Shown here: positions 46,425 through 58,652 of the stretch, in pieces
How the letters are laid out: each line of letters starts with the position of its first letter
Numbering within the stretch: position 1 is the stretch's first letter
Origin: Dicyema japonicum
Lineage: Eukaryota; Dicyemida; Rhombozoa; Dicyemidae
Direction of reading: 5' to 3'
NCBI GenBank assembly: GCA_011109175.1
Contig: RDEW01000008.1
Location: 1,431,447 to 1,495,446 of the forward strand
DNA: 64,000 nucleotides
Notes under the pieces: model-generated
Databases searched by the model: none
The model's input: the letters and a program-made list of their open reading frames with translations, nothing else
Told to the model about the DNA's origin: nothing
Translations under genes and position numbers: made by a program

Positions 46425-48211
46425 ATGTCTAAAGAACAAGAAAAAAAGATGAATAGGCAACTTCCTTGGATTTCAGTGAGAACACGTCAAAAAAGGAATG
46501 ACAAAAGCCAAATAGTTCCCTAACAATAAAACCAACTTTTCCGACAAAAAATCTCGATTTGACACCAAAATTCAAAGAATGGACAAAAGATAAATTAGAA
46601 ATCCAAGAATTAAACTGCCAATTGGCCCGATTCATAGAAACGAGATGCTACAATGAATCCGAATATTACCAATTGTTGCAAGAATTGGCAATTTTGAGAG
46701 AATTTTTAAACATTGAGGCACCAAATGTGAAGCATATTTACGAATCCGAAATCTCCCAAATCAATGAACTGATCAATGCTTGTGAAGAGGTTAGAATTAA
46801 AAATGCTAAGCAGAAAAGCATACATGAAGATATTTTATCGCTAACCAACGAGTGAGTCTAATATTTTTGAAATTAGGCTTGAGTTGTTAGAAAAAGACAT
46901 TGAAAACAAAAATTATGAAATAATTTTGAACGCCGAGGAAAATTGCACGAAGGAAATAAAAATAGGCACACTAAAACAAAAGATTAGCTTAATTGACGAG
47001 GAAAACAAAATAGATCAATCCAAAATAGAAATGTTTCAAGACATTCTCTCAGGAATCAAAGATGTGGAAATTTATGTTCAATTTTAGAATTTAGTCCGAG
47101 AACAGATGAGAAAATTTAAGCTTGGTGACCAAAATAATAAGTTCAGAGATGAATTAGAGTTTTTATTAGCTGTTCACGAGAATGTAATTACAGGAATTTA
47201 TAAATATTTAGAAAATTCAAGATTATAAAGATCAATTAGCTAAAATAAGCAGTGTTCAAAGAGATTGGTGGGAGGATGAGTACTCAAAGGCGATTAAAAA
47301 GATTCAAATAAATTTTGACGATAACATGGCCAGGATCGCACAAGTTCTGGAAGCATCTCATGCGTCAAAGGTTACAACTCACATATATTATTAGATTAAA
47401 GAAATTGAATTGTCTTTGGAAGAAAGCAACTCAGAGACTTCCCTGTATTTTGATGAGTACAACAAAGTCAAGAGTTATGAGACCGATTTGAAGGTCGAAC
47501 TGAACGAAGTAAAGAAAATGGTTTAGATTTTAATTTTTACATTCCAGAATGAAATGTTGAATTATCAAATATTCGAGATCAAAAAAGAGATTGAAAATGA
47601 TATAAAAGAACGTGAAAAATTGATCTCTGAAAAGGACCGAGAAATCTCCGAAATTCAATTCATATTAGACAGACTCACTGATGAAGTAAAGAATATAAAT
47701 GATAATAACATTTCTATTCGATCTGAAATATTTGAATATCGGCAATTGCTGTCTAAAAATAAGTCAAATCTAAAATAATTTTTAGTATATATGAAACAGG
47801 AAAGTCAAGCATTTCCTCCAAAATTAGGGGTACTAGCATCGAATATGATAATTCCACATTAGGTGAATGCTTGTAATTACCTAAGGGAATTTATCGAAGG
47901 ACATTGTTATAACAAAGGGTTCTCATTTTGGATATATTCTATTGGAAAATCTGGGAAAAGTAAGCTAACTAATTGTTTATGTTAAGGATATACTAATAAA
48001 AAATTGGAAATATGTGGAAAATATTGACGATAAACACTTTTATGAGCATATATTCGATAACATTATGATTAAAGGCCATTCTTTATTTAAGATCGCTCTT
48101 TATGAGGGAGACGATGGAAATACTCACTTAACCAAATATGTCAAGCGCGAGCCTCGCGAACATTTAATTTCACAATTATATGATGAATCTGGAAGGGTTT
48201 TTTCACTTTAA
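46425..48211 (+). CDS. Intermediate-filament protein, lamin-type rod with lamin tail domain
   Basis: Filament-forming cytoskeletal protein, 517 residues with no frame error. Start MSKEQEKKMNRQLP at 46425. Rod about residues 44-392, opening IQELNCQLARFIE (coil 1A) and closing EIFEYRQLL (the EIxxYRxLL box). The rod length suits the long lamin/protostome type, not the short vertebrate cytoplasmic type. After a short linker comes an Ig-like lamin tail domain: GYILLENLGKDILIKNWKY, NIMIKGHSLFKIAL, LYDESGRVFSL. There is no CaaX box and no clear nuclear signal, so a protostome cytoplasmic IF is as likely as a lamin. Introns: 46476-46507 (32 nt), 46852-46876 (25), 47064-47087 (24), 47184-47211 (28), 47371-47394 (24), 47521-47547 (27), 47763-47785 (23), 47863-47885 (23), 47960-47986 (27). 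Confidence 0.92.
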
Positions 48212-48354
48212 TACTTTTAGAAAATAACGGAATATGTTCACAATATCATTTGAAAGTTCACTTGATTAACTAACACGCTATTTTAATATTTCGTTTGGTA
48301 TTAATAGTTAATATTCCATTTTGAGCATTTCGGATAGTTAGCTGATAGTTAACA

Positions 48355-48560
48355 CAGGTAAGGTGGTGCAGTGCAACGGTTGTCGGCAAGAGGCTGATGT
48401 CGCTAGTTTGAATCCCGACATTTCGGTTGAAGGTTCCACGAATCTCTATGCTTTGGCTTGACGAGTGCCACCGTCATCAGTGAACATTTCACTGCAGAAC
48501 TGGGTCGTCTATCTAGGACATACACCCAATAAAGAGAAAACAAAAGAAGTGAAGAGCTAA
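48355..48560 (+). repeat. tRNA-derived SINE family 1, copy 2
   Basis: Matches 43130-43335 in order: GGTGGTGCAGTGCAACGG (A box region), CTAGTTTGAATCCCG (B box, closer to consensus here), AACATTTCACTGCAGAACTG, AGGACATACACCCAATAAA and AAGAAGTGAAGAG. Lies 140 bp after the intermediate-filament stop. Confidence 0.75.
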
Positions 48561-48784
48561 TGTTTTTCTTTTTGTTATGTCTTCGTTGTCTTCGAGAAGG
48601 GAGCCCAGCTTTTTTGCGACAATACTTTTCCATCTTGCTTTTTTTCTTATGAGTTATGTGACTTGGATTTTGTCCGAGTTAACCGTTAGGAACCATTAAG
48701 ACATCTTCCTCTGTATTTTCCTAAGCATTAAGTGCTTATTTATCATTTGAAATAATGTCCACATCGTCTGCGTATTCTATTTTG

Positions 48785-51185
48785 CTCATTTCCCCTTACA
48801 GGAGTGGTTTCGTGACTACAATATACTCCGAAAAGACCGGACAAGAAGTCTCGGTGGAGGATTATTGACGTTGGTTAGGGAGGGTCTTTTGTTCACCGAT
48901 GTCACCCCGTTTGTATCTTCTCTGCGAAGGAGACCCTATTCTGGAACAAATCTCTATCGAAGTTCCTTTCTCACCCTAAGACGTTTTACACTGTGTAACA
49001 TTTATATTCCACCTCAGAGTTCGTCTACTTCCCTTATTCCAAAGTATATTCCCAACTTATTGAAACTTTTTGAACTGAAAAATTTGGTATTATTCGGCGA
49101 CCTAAATACCAAACATCCACTCTGGCTCCGGACACAATCAGCCGACAGTCGTGGCGAGTACATCCTTTCCTTACTTAATGATTTGACTATCCTCAATGAC
49201 CCAGACGCTCACACAAGGACCCCGACCCGCAGAAGGGACAGTCAATATCCCTGGACTTGTCTCTCTGCTCTTTTTCTATGGCTGGATGTATTTCATGGAA
49301 TGTCCGTTATGGTTTCTCAAGCGACCATAACCCCATTGTGTTGCGACTTAGAAGGCCTATTTGTTCACTGTGTTGTTCTACAAAGTTCAAAAATTATTTG
49401 AAGGCTGACTGGCAAGGTTTCAGGGCGTATGTGGACAATAGTCTCCTTGATCTTACTATGGTTAATTGCACAGTAGAGAAGACGGCCAAGATTCTGTCTG
49501 CTATCATTTTGAAAGCTGATAAACTATTTATACCTGTCGCCTCTTACAAGAAGTTCAATCCAAGATTATCATCGCTAATTGTGTCACTCATCAAGAAACG
49601 AGATGCGCTGAAGAGGAAAAGAACACAGACCAATAACTCCTTCTACTCCATACGTTCAATGAATATCAAATTATCTGAGATTATCCGAACTAACAACAGA
49701 CTCAAATGGAGCAGTCTAGTTGGACGACTATGTCAAAAACTCTTATGCCACATTTTAGAAAACGCTAAAAGGATCAATAGCATTATCAATGAGGAGGCCG
49801 TTACCCGGAGCCCGCACGCAAACTTGCAAACAAGATTATGAAGTACTACGTATCGATCAGCCATAAAGATTTTTCTCGTTCTACACATGTTGAACGGCGT
49901 CAGCCTCAACAAGAACCGTATTCCACCTTCTTCAACCCCATGAGGTTTACAAGGCTATTAAATGCTTGTGGTCCCGACGGTATTTGCACTATTCACCTCA
50001 AACACCTTGAACCTCAGGCACGAGCCATACTATCAAGACTGTACAACAACTCTATCAACTTCCATACGCTATCTAATATATGGAAAAACTCCCTGATTAC
50101 GCCAATTCTAAAGCCTGGAAAACCAAAAGACGTTCCCTCTTCTTACTCCCCGTCTCAATAACTTGTGTTTTATCAAAAGTGCTGAAAAAGCTTGTATTAA
50201 TGCGCATCTCTCCTGTTCTACATCTAACAGAGTTTCAACATGGTTTCAGGTCAGACTGTTCTACAACGACTTATTTGGGTTCTATCTCCCAGTTTATTAC
50301 TGACGGCTTCAACGTGAGAACACACTTACGGACGGCCTTAGTATCCATCGACAAACAGAAGGCCTTTGATTGAGTTCCGAAAAAACTCTTAACGCATAAG
50401 ATTTTAATTCGAACCTTACATCCGAACATCAAGCTATGGCTGGAAAATTTCTTAACTAGACGACGCGGAAGGGTCCGGATTGACAAAACCACTTCAAAAT
50501 CAAGACTACTCCCCTATGAGGTCCTGCAAGGCCCTTCATCTCCTCTCCTTTTCAACCTATTTCTACATGACCTACCTACTACCAATGACCAGGACACTAT
50601 GTTTTTATCCTATGCGGACGACCTAATTATCGCTGCAAGAGATAAATCTCCTTCCGTGGCTGTAGCAACTGTTCAGTGACACCTAAACCGGGTATGTGAC
50701 TGGCTATTTGAAAATATGTTATGTGTGTCAGCATCTAAATCCCAGTTTATCATTTTCACTACTGATAGAAGATTTAAGAATGGACTCGAACTGTTTTTTA
50801 GAGATACTTTTATCCCTTTTACGCGTACCCAGAAGTTCCTTGGGGTAGTTTTCTACTCTCTGATGACGTTCTCGAGTCACGTGGAGGAGGTGCTTGCCAA
50901 GATCTTAGGAAATGGAACATTTTAAAAGTGAGCATAAAAGAAGAGCCCTTTCCTCCCTGCTGCTTGCGTCAACAAGTCATCGTTCCTACCATTAAATATG
51001 CCTGCTCTGCCTGGAGATTTGCAATTCCTTCTTCGAAAGTGGATCGTTTGAACTCTCTCAGGCGGAAAATTATGCACCACACGGACATCCCCATTGGCGG
51101 CCTCGTTTCTGATGAGGCAACGTTGAAGAATGGACATGGTGTATGCATAAGAAATGCATTGCTCAATATAATGATCGTATAACGC
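48785..51185 (+). pseudogene. Jockey-like LINE, nearly full coding length
   Basis: Endonuclease 48800-49400: FTLCNIYIPP, LVLFGDLNTKHPLW, SRGEYILSLLNDLTILNDPD, then SSDHNPIVLRL. Linker to 49840. Reverse transcriptase 49840-51180: CGPDGICTIHLKHLEP, ILKPGKPKDVPSS, LTEFQHGFRSDCSTTTY, SIDKQKAFD, and the catalytic LSYADDLIIAARD near 50600, then KFLGVVF and VPTIKYACSAWRF. It needs about six frame changes and one stop (after AFD) to read through, so it is dead but recent enough for long frames. No gag-like ORF1 was recognised upstream. Confidence 0.85.
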
Positions 51186-51189
51186 TTTT

Positions 51190-51430
51190 AGGATATACCA
51201 TTTGCCGATCTTCAATAATCCTGAGAAGCTTTTTAGTAGATGACCTTTCGTTTTGTTAGGATGCTGCGGGAAGCTAGCGTGCATATCAATTTCCCAGTCT
51301 TTCATTCGAAGTGAAATCGAATGGAAATTTCCAAGGCCACGGTAAAAACAAATTAACTACTCAAGTGATTCTGACACGCTCCAGCAGTGACATTATCTTG
51401 CTAAATGTTCCTCCCTCGAACTCACACGGG
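51190..51430 (-). pseudogene. LINE 3' end on the opposite strand
   Basis: Minus strand ILKALYDHYIEQCISYAY and a closing block followed by the family 3' tail (AACTACTCAAGTGATTCTGAC on plus). A head-to-head junction with the plus-strand LINE lies at about 51170-51200. Confidence 0.5.
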
Positions 51431-52550
51431 CACGTATAGGGAGTAACATGGGAGTAACACATCGGTTCGATGTAATATTTGTAGACAGTTTCAAGGATCG
51501 GGTGATTTCCAATATTCCGTACCCCAGACTTTTCAGTACACTCTTTTCTCGCATTTTGTCACCACAGTTTCAAAATGAGGCGAGAAGCACATGTACATGT
51601 CAAAAATCGCCCATAGGATCTCCTGAGATCAGTTAAAGGGATAATGGCGACGCTTTTTTAATTCGACTTTCCGTCTTCCCAAAATGGGGAGTGAGATTTT
51701 TCTAGGCTAACCGATAATCGGATGATTGAAACCGCAATTAAATTTAAAGAATAATAATTGATATTTTAAAATAATTTATTTTGTGACATTTATGTTTAGT
51801 ATTTTCTCTGGGGAGAATATTGGGAGAGTAAGTCTCTCATGATGGACTGTCTTGATAGGCGTCTCTGACTTTCTTCGACATTTTTCATTTATTTGAGGAA
51901 GTTTCATCTTATCCTCGTGAGGACAATTGATTTTCGAGGATGTTTGGGTTTTTTGAGTTTTTACGGGTCCGGTTTTTTAAATTGAATTTTCTTATCACAT
52001 TTATGAGGGGTGAATGTTTTTGTTGTTTGCTTTTTTAATGAATCAAATGATTTTTCAGTTTTTTGGAAATATACTTTTTCAGGCAAACAATGAACTTGAA
52101 TAAAGTCTTCACTAAGGTGGGGACATACAGGTTTGACGTTATTCTTTAACTTAGAAAATTAAAACCCACATTACTGTTCATTTACCGATTATTAATTTGA
52201 ATTTCATACAATTAACCATCCACGCCACAAACCATATAATTTTGAATTCAGCATAATTAATCAATGGTAGGTTTGCATTGTAAATTATCTAGTTATGATT
52301 AACAAAGGAAATACTTGTATTTTTGAGTATTTTCGTGACAATTTGTTTTTTAGTGCTTGCATATTTTTAGTACATTTATTTTAATTTTAAAGAATAAAAA
52401 AATGAATTGATGAAGTTTGTCTCAATTGATTCGTCTCCATTTTGAGCAAGGCCCACCCATACTTTCAGATTCGTAAGACAAAATAGTTTGGACCGTCTGA
52501 TTTCATCGTTCAGATTATTAACCTCAGGCATACCATTGTAAGTCCAGGAC
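51430..52550. other. Gap
   Basis: AT-rich. The minus frame 52376-52687 overlaps the SINE and is not a gene. The plus frame 51448-51636 has no domain. Confidence 0.4.
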
Positions 52551-52925
52551 AAACAGTCATAACTAATTAATCCAAGGGAGGAACCAAAGGGTGAACATCT
52601 GCTTGTGCTGACCAAATCAATCTTCCAATACTTCATTACAGGGTTTCCGCTTCCGAGAGGTGGGGAAGTAGGTCCGCCCTCTTCCATTTTGTCGCACGTC
52701 CTACCGTTGCGGACATTGCTTAATTCTTCAGCGGAATAGTTTTTTTCATAATGTAATCTTCATCAGAGAATTTGGGAGAGGTAGGGAGATCCCTTTCAAC
52801 TACTGTGTCGTGCCAAAAGGACTCGTCGCCTCACGGGTGGGATCTGTTTGACAAGAATTGATCTTCGCTGAAAGAGAGAATTGAACCCATGGATAATTTT
52901 TATCTGACCGCTATGCAATTTTACA
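52550..52925 (-). repeat. SINE family 2, full copy
   Basis: Matches 36935-37320 over its length: CATAACTAATTAATCCA at the 3' side, GTCCTACCGTTGCGGAC in the body, and on the minus strand a degenerate B box GGGTTCAATTC in the head with TAGCGGTCAGAT upstream. Confidence 0.7.
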
Positions 52926-52974
52926 TTTTTTTGCGGTTTTAAAAGTTATGTTTAATACATTAATATTTTCTTGT

Positions 52975-55890
52975 GGTGACGTGCATGCTTGTCTCTACTG
53001 TTGGCAAAGAACCATTTTCATCGGACCTATCTACGAAAGATTTTGATGGAGAAACCAATTGTAACGTAGACCAAGTGGTCCATGGGTTGTGTGGGACTCA
53101 AGAAAAAGGACTACCTCCTAGTCTGGTGTCACAGCCAGATTGCCGTGCAAATCTCCTCTCTTTAAATGTATTATCGACCAAGTGGATTATAAAGACAGAG
53201 TTGAATGGACGTCTGAAGTTGTTCGATCTGCTCAAGCAAGATTCGGGAGAATTCCTCGTGGTGGCTGGCCGTTAATCACTTGGACTTTTAATGAGAAGTT
53301 TGGTATGTCCAAATCGATTGCAAACTTGAAGAGTTTGAAGTTAAAGCCGTCAAATCCAAGCCTCTATGAACATTGATCCTGGAATAATGCATACAGCACA
53401 GAAATCTCTAATTTTAGAGTTTGTTAAATGAATTTTGTGTCCAAATTAATCGAGTAAAATCCATGCCTCGTGTATTACGGAAGCCTACCAAAAAGTTCCT
53501 TTCCAAATTCTCTCGGGGATTAACTCTTCAATATGGCAATAAATCAATTCCTACCCTCCTGCTAATTTGAATGATATTACAGATATCATTTATGCTGGCA
53601 GTTAACATATGATGCTCTCTCAATCTACGAGAAAGAAGAGTCAGTGGGTTGAACGCATGCAAGGAAGACTTATTAAGTTGAATAAACAGCTCAAGCAAAT
53701 CTCGGTGCTTGTCGAACAGAAGGGAAATAAGAGGTTCGATGACGATACGAGGGATACAATGTACCAATATGGATATCGAAAGTCGAAGAAGGGTGAAATG
53801 GGCAGAATAGTTAGTTGCATTCAGGATGAAATAAATATCGTGGAGAAAAAACTCAGAGTACATGAATCCCGGAAGGAATTCAGGTAACAAAATTGGTGTT
53901 TCGAACTCAATCGGAGGCTTTTTTACAGAAAGTTAAATGGAGAAACCAGGGATGCCATATTCTGTTTTAATGAAAGTGAATGTCTAGCATTTTGGGAAAA
54001 TATTTGGATGGATTATGATATAAAGGAGAACACATATCCGATGAGTAGAAGAGTTACTGGAGTAGAAGACACATTTGTAGACTGCAAGAAAGAAGATATC
54101 CTTGAAATAATTTAACTCCTCCCTAATTGGAATCCATGATAAACTCTTAGAAAAGGCTGCCAAGATAATATATGGTGATTATACGCCTGATGAGTGGTTT
54201 TACACAGGATTACATATCTTATCCCGAAAAGAGATATATGTCAATCCCTGAAAGACTTGAGGCCGATTACATGCATGACTAACTTATAGTTAGTAATGTG
54301 ACCGTAAATTGTCCGACTTTATTGAAGCATTCGATCGTGAGTGATAATCAACTGGGAACTAAAGGATGTGTCAAGGCTAAAGAACAGGCAATCCTTAACC
54401 AGTGTATAACTAAAAAGAATGGGAACAATTTGTCTTCGACATGTATAGATGTTAAGAAAGCATTCGATTCTGTAAATCATGACTTTTTATACAAAGTCTT
54501 GGACAACTCTGGACTCCCATACTGGATCGTAAGTTTCATTAAGAATTTGATAACCAAATGGAAAATCAGACTCAACTTTAATCAAAAAGAAATTGGAGAA
54601 GTTGAATTGAAGCGAGGGATCTTGCAAGGCGATTCGTTGTCACCACAAATCTTTGTACATCTGTTGGATCCTCTCAGCATGATTTTGAATGCAAAATACC
54701 CAAAGGTGACAATAGATTGCCCTGATAGAGGATCTCTTGCGTACACCACAAATCATCTACTGTTCATGGACGACTTGGAAATATTTTCCCACAAAAAGGA
54801 TGCAATGTTAGTTAATATGTTCTTCGAAGCTGCTGGACTTGCACCAAATTCAGAAAAATCGGCTACTAATGTTTCTGGTTCATTGACAAGGATATCGCAA
54901 AATCCTTATAAATCATAGGATTCACTTTAAACCCGGAAACAAAGAACGACTTTATTTACAAAGAGATCAGCTCGGAAGGGGTCTAGTCTCCATTACACAC
55001 AAAAGTGAACGCATGCTGCTCCAATTCCTAGGGGATGTTGAAAAGAAATCATGCTATTGTTTGAGGAAGGCAGGAATTCTACGGGTCTTCAAATCAAAGG
55101 ACACTCATATGGCCACAATCATAGAATTCCTCAACCGAAAATATAAAACTCAAGAACCCGATTTTCAACTGTCTTGATGATAACAATGTTGATACAACAG
55201 AATCTTCCCGTTGGCTTTATGGAAACAATTCACCCAAATCCGAAGGAATGTTGTGCCTCACTCAAGATCGTAATTTATTCTTCGATAGTATTGGCTCTAA
55301 TTGTGGTCACTGTAGCACTGCTAAAAAGTGTTGATCATTTGGCTACAAGATGTGGTTAAATACTGAACAGTGACTATCTTCGCCGACACAACGAAGTAGT
55401 GAGATGTATTCATCTGCATCTATGTCGATTATATGGGATAAAACACTCGAAGAAGCTCAAAACACACTCTGTGCAATCAATAGTCGCCAATGACAATGTT
55501 GAAATTCGTGTGTACACCACAATTATTACCGGGACAAATATTGAGCATAATAAGCCTGATATATTTGTTCTCGATAAACTGAAGAACATGAATGCACTTA
55601 TTGAGATTGGCATCACTTCCCAGTAGGCACTAAAGCAAGTCGAAGTGGAAAAATTGCACAATATGACCTGCTTGCAGGTGAATTAGGACTAATACATAAT
55701 TCTAAGGTTAAATTGTGCCAATAATGCTTACCTGGGATGGAATTGTATCAAGGTTTTATAAACATCACCATGCTTCGCTTAATGTGGAGAGTCCTATAAG
55801 ATCGTACATCCAATCTCAAGTGATCAAGAAGACCTTGGAGAGCATGCGAGTAGAACACAAATATGGACTTACTCTATAAGAAGGATTGAT
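52975..55890 (+). pseudogene. RLE-type LINE (family C), long copy
   Basis: Non-LTR retrotransposon with a C-terminal restriction-like endonuclease. Order: an N-terminal region of uncertain content (52975-53380), a basic linker typical of these elements (53609-53887), then RT 54298-54918 with STCIDVKKAFDSVNHDFLY, RGILQGDSLSPQIF and LLFMDDLEIFS (FMDD in place of YADD). Then a CCHC finger CGHCSTAKKSVDH....C (55300-55355), RRHNEVVRCIHLHLCRLYGI, KPDIFVLDK, LIEIGITSQ, VEVEKLHN (the PD...E...K nuclease core), and VPIMLTWDGIVSRFYKHH with YIQSQVIKKTLESM near the end. Stops at 54920-55170 and 55625 and a few shifts make it defective. Orientation is opposite to the copy at 5.2-6.5 kb. Confidence 0.82.
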
Positions 55891-56039
55891 GGATGTTACC
55901 ATTAGAGAAGGACTAACGAGCCAAATATGCCACCTTGGAGAGGAACAAAATGGACAAACTGGGACAACGAAGACTTCAGATGTTATTCCGGATAAGTCTG
56001 TGTTATTGGTCGGGTTGGGCCATAAAAGAAGAATGTGCT

Positions 56040-56640
56040 AGGGAGGATATTATTATTATCACCAGATCACTGGATCAAAAAGAAATAAATAAAAGTTCTC
56101 ATCTAACTAAGTGATCACTGACAGAAAAAGGATTGGGCGAGTCCGGCGAAGTCGAAAATCCTGAACAGCTCTTCTCATTGGACATAGCATCGGCTCTAAA
56201 TTTATGTATGTTTGTAGATATTTCGATAGTGTATGGAATAGAGGTCAGCTCGATAAACTAACTTCCTTTATGAGTTTCCATTGTAATTCGATTAAGATAT
56301 TTTCAATGAATTGGATTTTGTGTTCTGGTCCAATTAACTTTATTACAGACTCCTCGATTGCAGATAATTTTAATGAGGAGGATCGTGAAATCTGCATTGC
56401 CCACGAAAGAATTTCATACGTCATCGTGGGTCGGATAAATTGTTTATAAATCGTAAAAATGCCACCAGTTTGATCTTTAAGTGTTTTTGAGAGCATTTTT
56501 AAAATTCTCATTTTCCTCAGAGCAGAAGTTACTATGTTCTCAAAATGTCGGATAAAAATGAGTCCCTGATCAAAGGTGACTCCCAGAATCTTCGGTTTTT
56601 TGTTAATATGAATAGCCTCGTTCTTCATAAAGATTATTAT
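56040..56640 (-). pseudogene. LINE family B 3' half
   Basis: The minus frame 56628-56245 (127 codons) reads KPKILGVTFDQGLIFIRHFE, ALRKMRILKMLSKT, FIRPTMTYEILSWAMQI and AIEESVIKLIGPEHK, the C-terminal part of a Jockey-like RT. The 3' tail at 56040-56100 ends in AATAATAATA (minus). The same end occurs at 6.9-7.26 kb. It directly abuts another LINE 5'-ward. Confidence 0.75.
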
Positions 56641-57872
56641 TATTATTAAAAACCAAAAATCACCGACAAATTAAATAACTACATAGCCGTCAAGTGATTC
56701 CGGCCGCCTCGAGTAGCCATCTCATTCTTGCTCGGTGTTCTTCCCGGGTTCCAACGCGGGGGTTTTCAACTTTTTTGGAAAGTAGTAAGGCTCCGGTTTT
56801 CCTCACTAATTCCTCAAAAGGTGTAAGGTTTAGAGGTGTCCAAGAAAACCTTTGCAAAGCCTTACTGGCCATTTTTTGGAAGGTATTGATTTTTTCTATA
56901 TTCCTGTTTGATAGGTTGGTTCCCCATGCAGCACACCCGTAAGTTAGAGACGGTTGAATATACTGCACGTAGAGCGAGTCCAAATTTGAGTTGAAACACC
57001 CATTATATTGTCCAAGGAGTGTTTTAACAAAATTTAGCTTTCGTTGTGCCGAAGAGATGACGTTGTCGATGTGTTTGCTGAAGGTCAAGAGTGGGTCGTA
57101 AGTTACGCCCAGTATCTTGACAGAGTTGGTCGTGGGGATTGAGTTTCCATTTATGGTTACACATGGAGCGGAGTTTGTCAATCTTCTGTTTGTTGTGAAA
57201 ATTGTTGTATAAGACTTTTCGGGACTTGTATGTAGAATGTTCTTAACGAGCCAACAGTTCAGATCGTCCAATGAAGCTTGTATCCGGTAAACAGCAGTGT
57301 GAACGCACTGGTCTCTGACTGCGACGATTATATCATCCGCATATGTCAGAACCAGAGTATCGTCACTGGTAAAGGAGGTAATATCATTTAGGAATAGGCT
57401 GAACAGGTGTTGTGACAGTGGAGATCCTTGAAAATGTAAATTATCGAATGAATGAATGAATGAAAAAAACTTTATTAGGCAAAAACAAATAGTAATTGGT
57501 CTGTATGAGGCTGGTGATCCCTTTGGTCGCCCGGGTTTCAGAATAGGTCGTATGTTTAATAGCTTCCATATGGAAGGAATGCAATTTTCGTTGATTGAAA
57601 AGTTGAAAATTTTTGGTGAGGGCCATGATAGCAAGGGGTTTTGGTCCAGGGTTGTCAGCGTTAATAAAGCTTCTAAGTGTTTTCCACATTTTTGTAAGGG
57701 AGTTCTGCTTGTTTAGATTGGACATGAGGTTTTTCGAAACTTTCTCTTGTTTCTTCTTTGCATTGTTCCTGATCTCTCTCTCTAATGTACGAATTCTCAA
57801 TCTTGTTTCCCAGGATTGTTTTTGGAGGCTTTTTAGGTAATTTCTTTCTTTTATGAGTAATTGATGAATCAT
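56640..57872 (-). pseudogene. Jockey-like LINE with internal deletion
   Basis: Minus strand: the linker frame 57872-57441 (LRIRTLEREIRNNAKKKQEK, LTKMWKTLRSFINADNPG) overlaps a 314-codon frame 57634-56690. That frame has ILKPGRPKGSPASYRPITI, then a foreign junction, then QGSPLSQHLFSLFLND, VLTYADDIIVAVRD, KILGVTYDPLLTFSKHIDN, YVQYIQPSLTYGCAAWG and a clean C-terminus REEHRARMRWLLEAAGIT. RT motifs between SYRPITI and QGSPLS (about 150 residues) are gone. The join is a run of four ATTC units. Everything else is open, so the deletion is the main lesion. Confidence 0.85.
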
Positions 57873-57879
57873 AAAGATT

Positions 57880-58645
57880 TTTGGTTCGATACAGAACAGT
57901 CTTTTGTAAGGAAAGAGCCCCTACATTATTTCTGACGTTATCTTATTAATAATTTAATTTTACATTAAATTATTGACATTGTATAACTAACTTGTAGAAA
58001 ACTGGCAACCTTCAAAAAATACGCCTCTAAAAAGCATCTAATTTAATAGAAATGTTAGCATACTTATGGATTGCCAATGAAGTAAAGTATGGCGTAAATA
58101 TTCCTCAACTGTTTGTGATTCCTCCGTATGGATTCTGGTTCTTTGAAGAATCGCAGGAAACCTCAGCAATTTTTCTGGTTGACTCATGAAAAGAGAGTAA
58201 CAATTGGTCCTCCTTTGTGCGATGGGAGAAGACGCAGGGTTTTCCACTGGAGTGAGTTGATATGTTAAATTTTCGTGAAGGAAAAAGTTCGAAAAAAATA
58301 ATTAGAGTTTTAATTTAAAAAACAACTCTTGTGTGCATTCGTTTATTAACTGTTGTGTTAATCTCATCCATCTTTTTCTATTCCTTGTTTTTGCCCTTAG
58401 TGTATCTTGATCGTCACTTGTCCTCAGATTCAGACCCTGTTTTAAGAGGTGTGACTGAACAGTTGCTACAGCCACGGAAACACAAAACTGGATTAGTGAC
58501 TGTTCTGACAGATTTCTTGTGTTTCTGCCATGAGCTCTAATGCAATCTTCCCTTTTTTGTCATTCCAGCCTTTTCGTTCTAGTCAACAGCAATGAATATC
58601 AGGTGGGTGGAAGAGACTTCGACCAACATCAACGGAAGCGAAACT
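57880..58645. other. Gap
   Basis: Frames of 60-70 codons at 58038-58540 show no domain or splice chain. Confidence 0.4.
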
Positions 58646-58652
58646 TGGGTTC

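Noticed and set aside
51448-51636. 62-codon plus frame as a gene
   Set aside because: No domain, and it begins in LINE 3' tail sequence.
53528-53890. 120-codon minus frame
   Set aside because: It is antisense to the basic linker of the RLE-type LINE, which matches the family on the plus strand.
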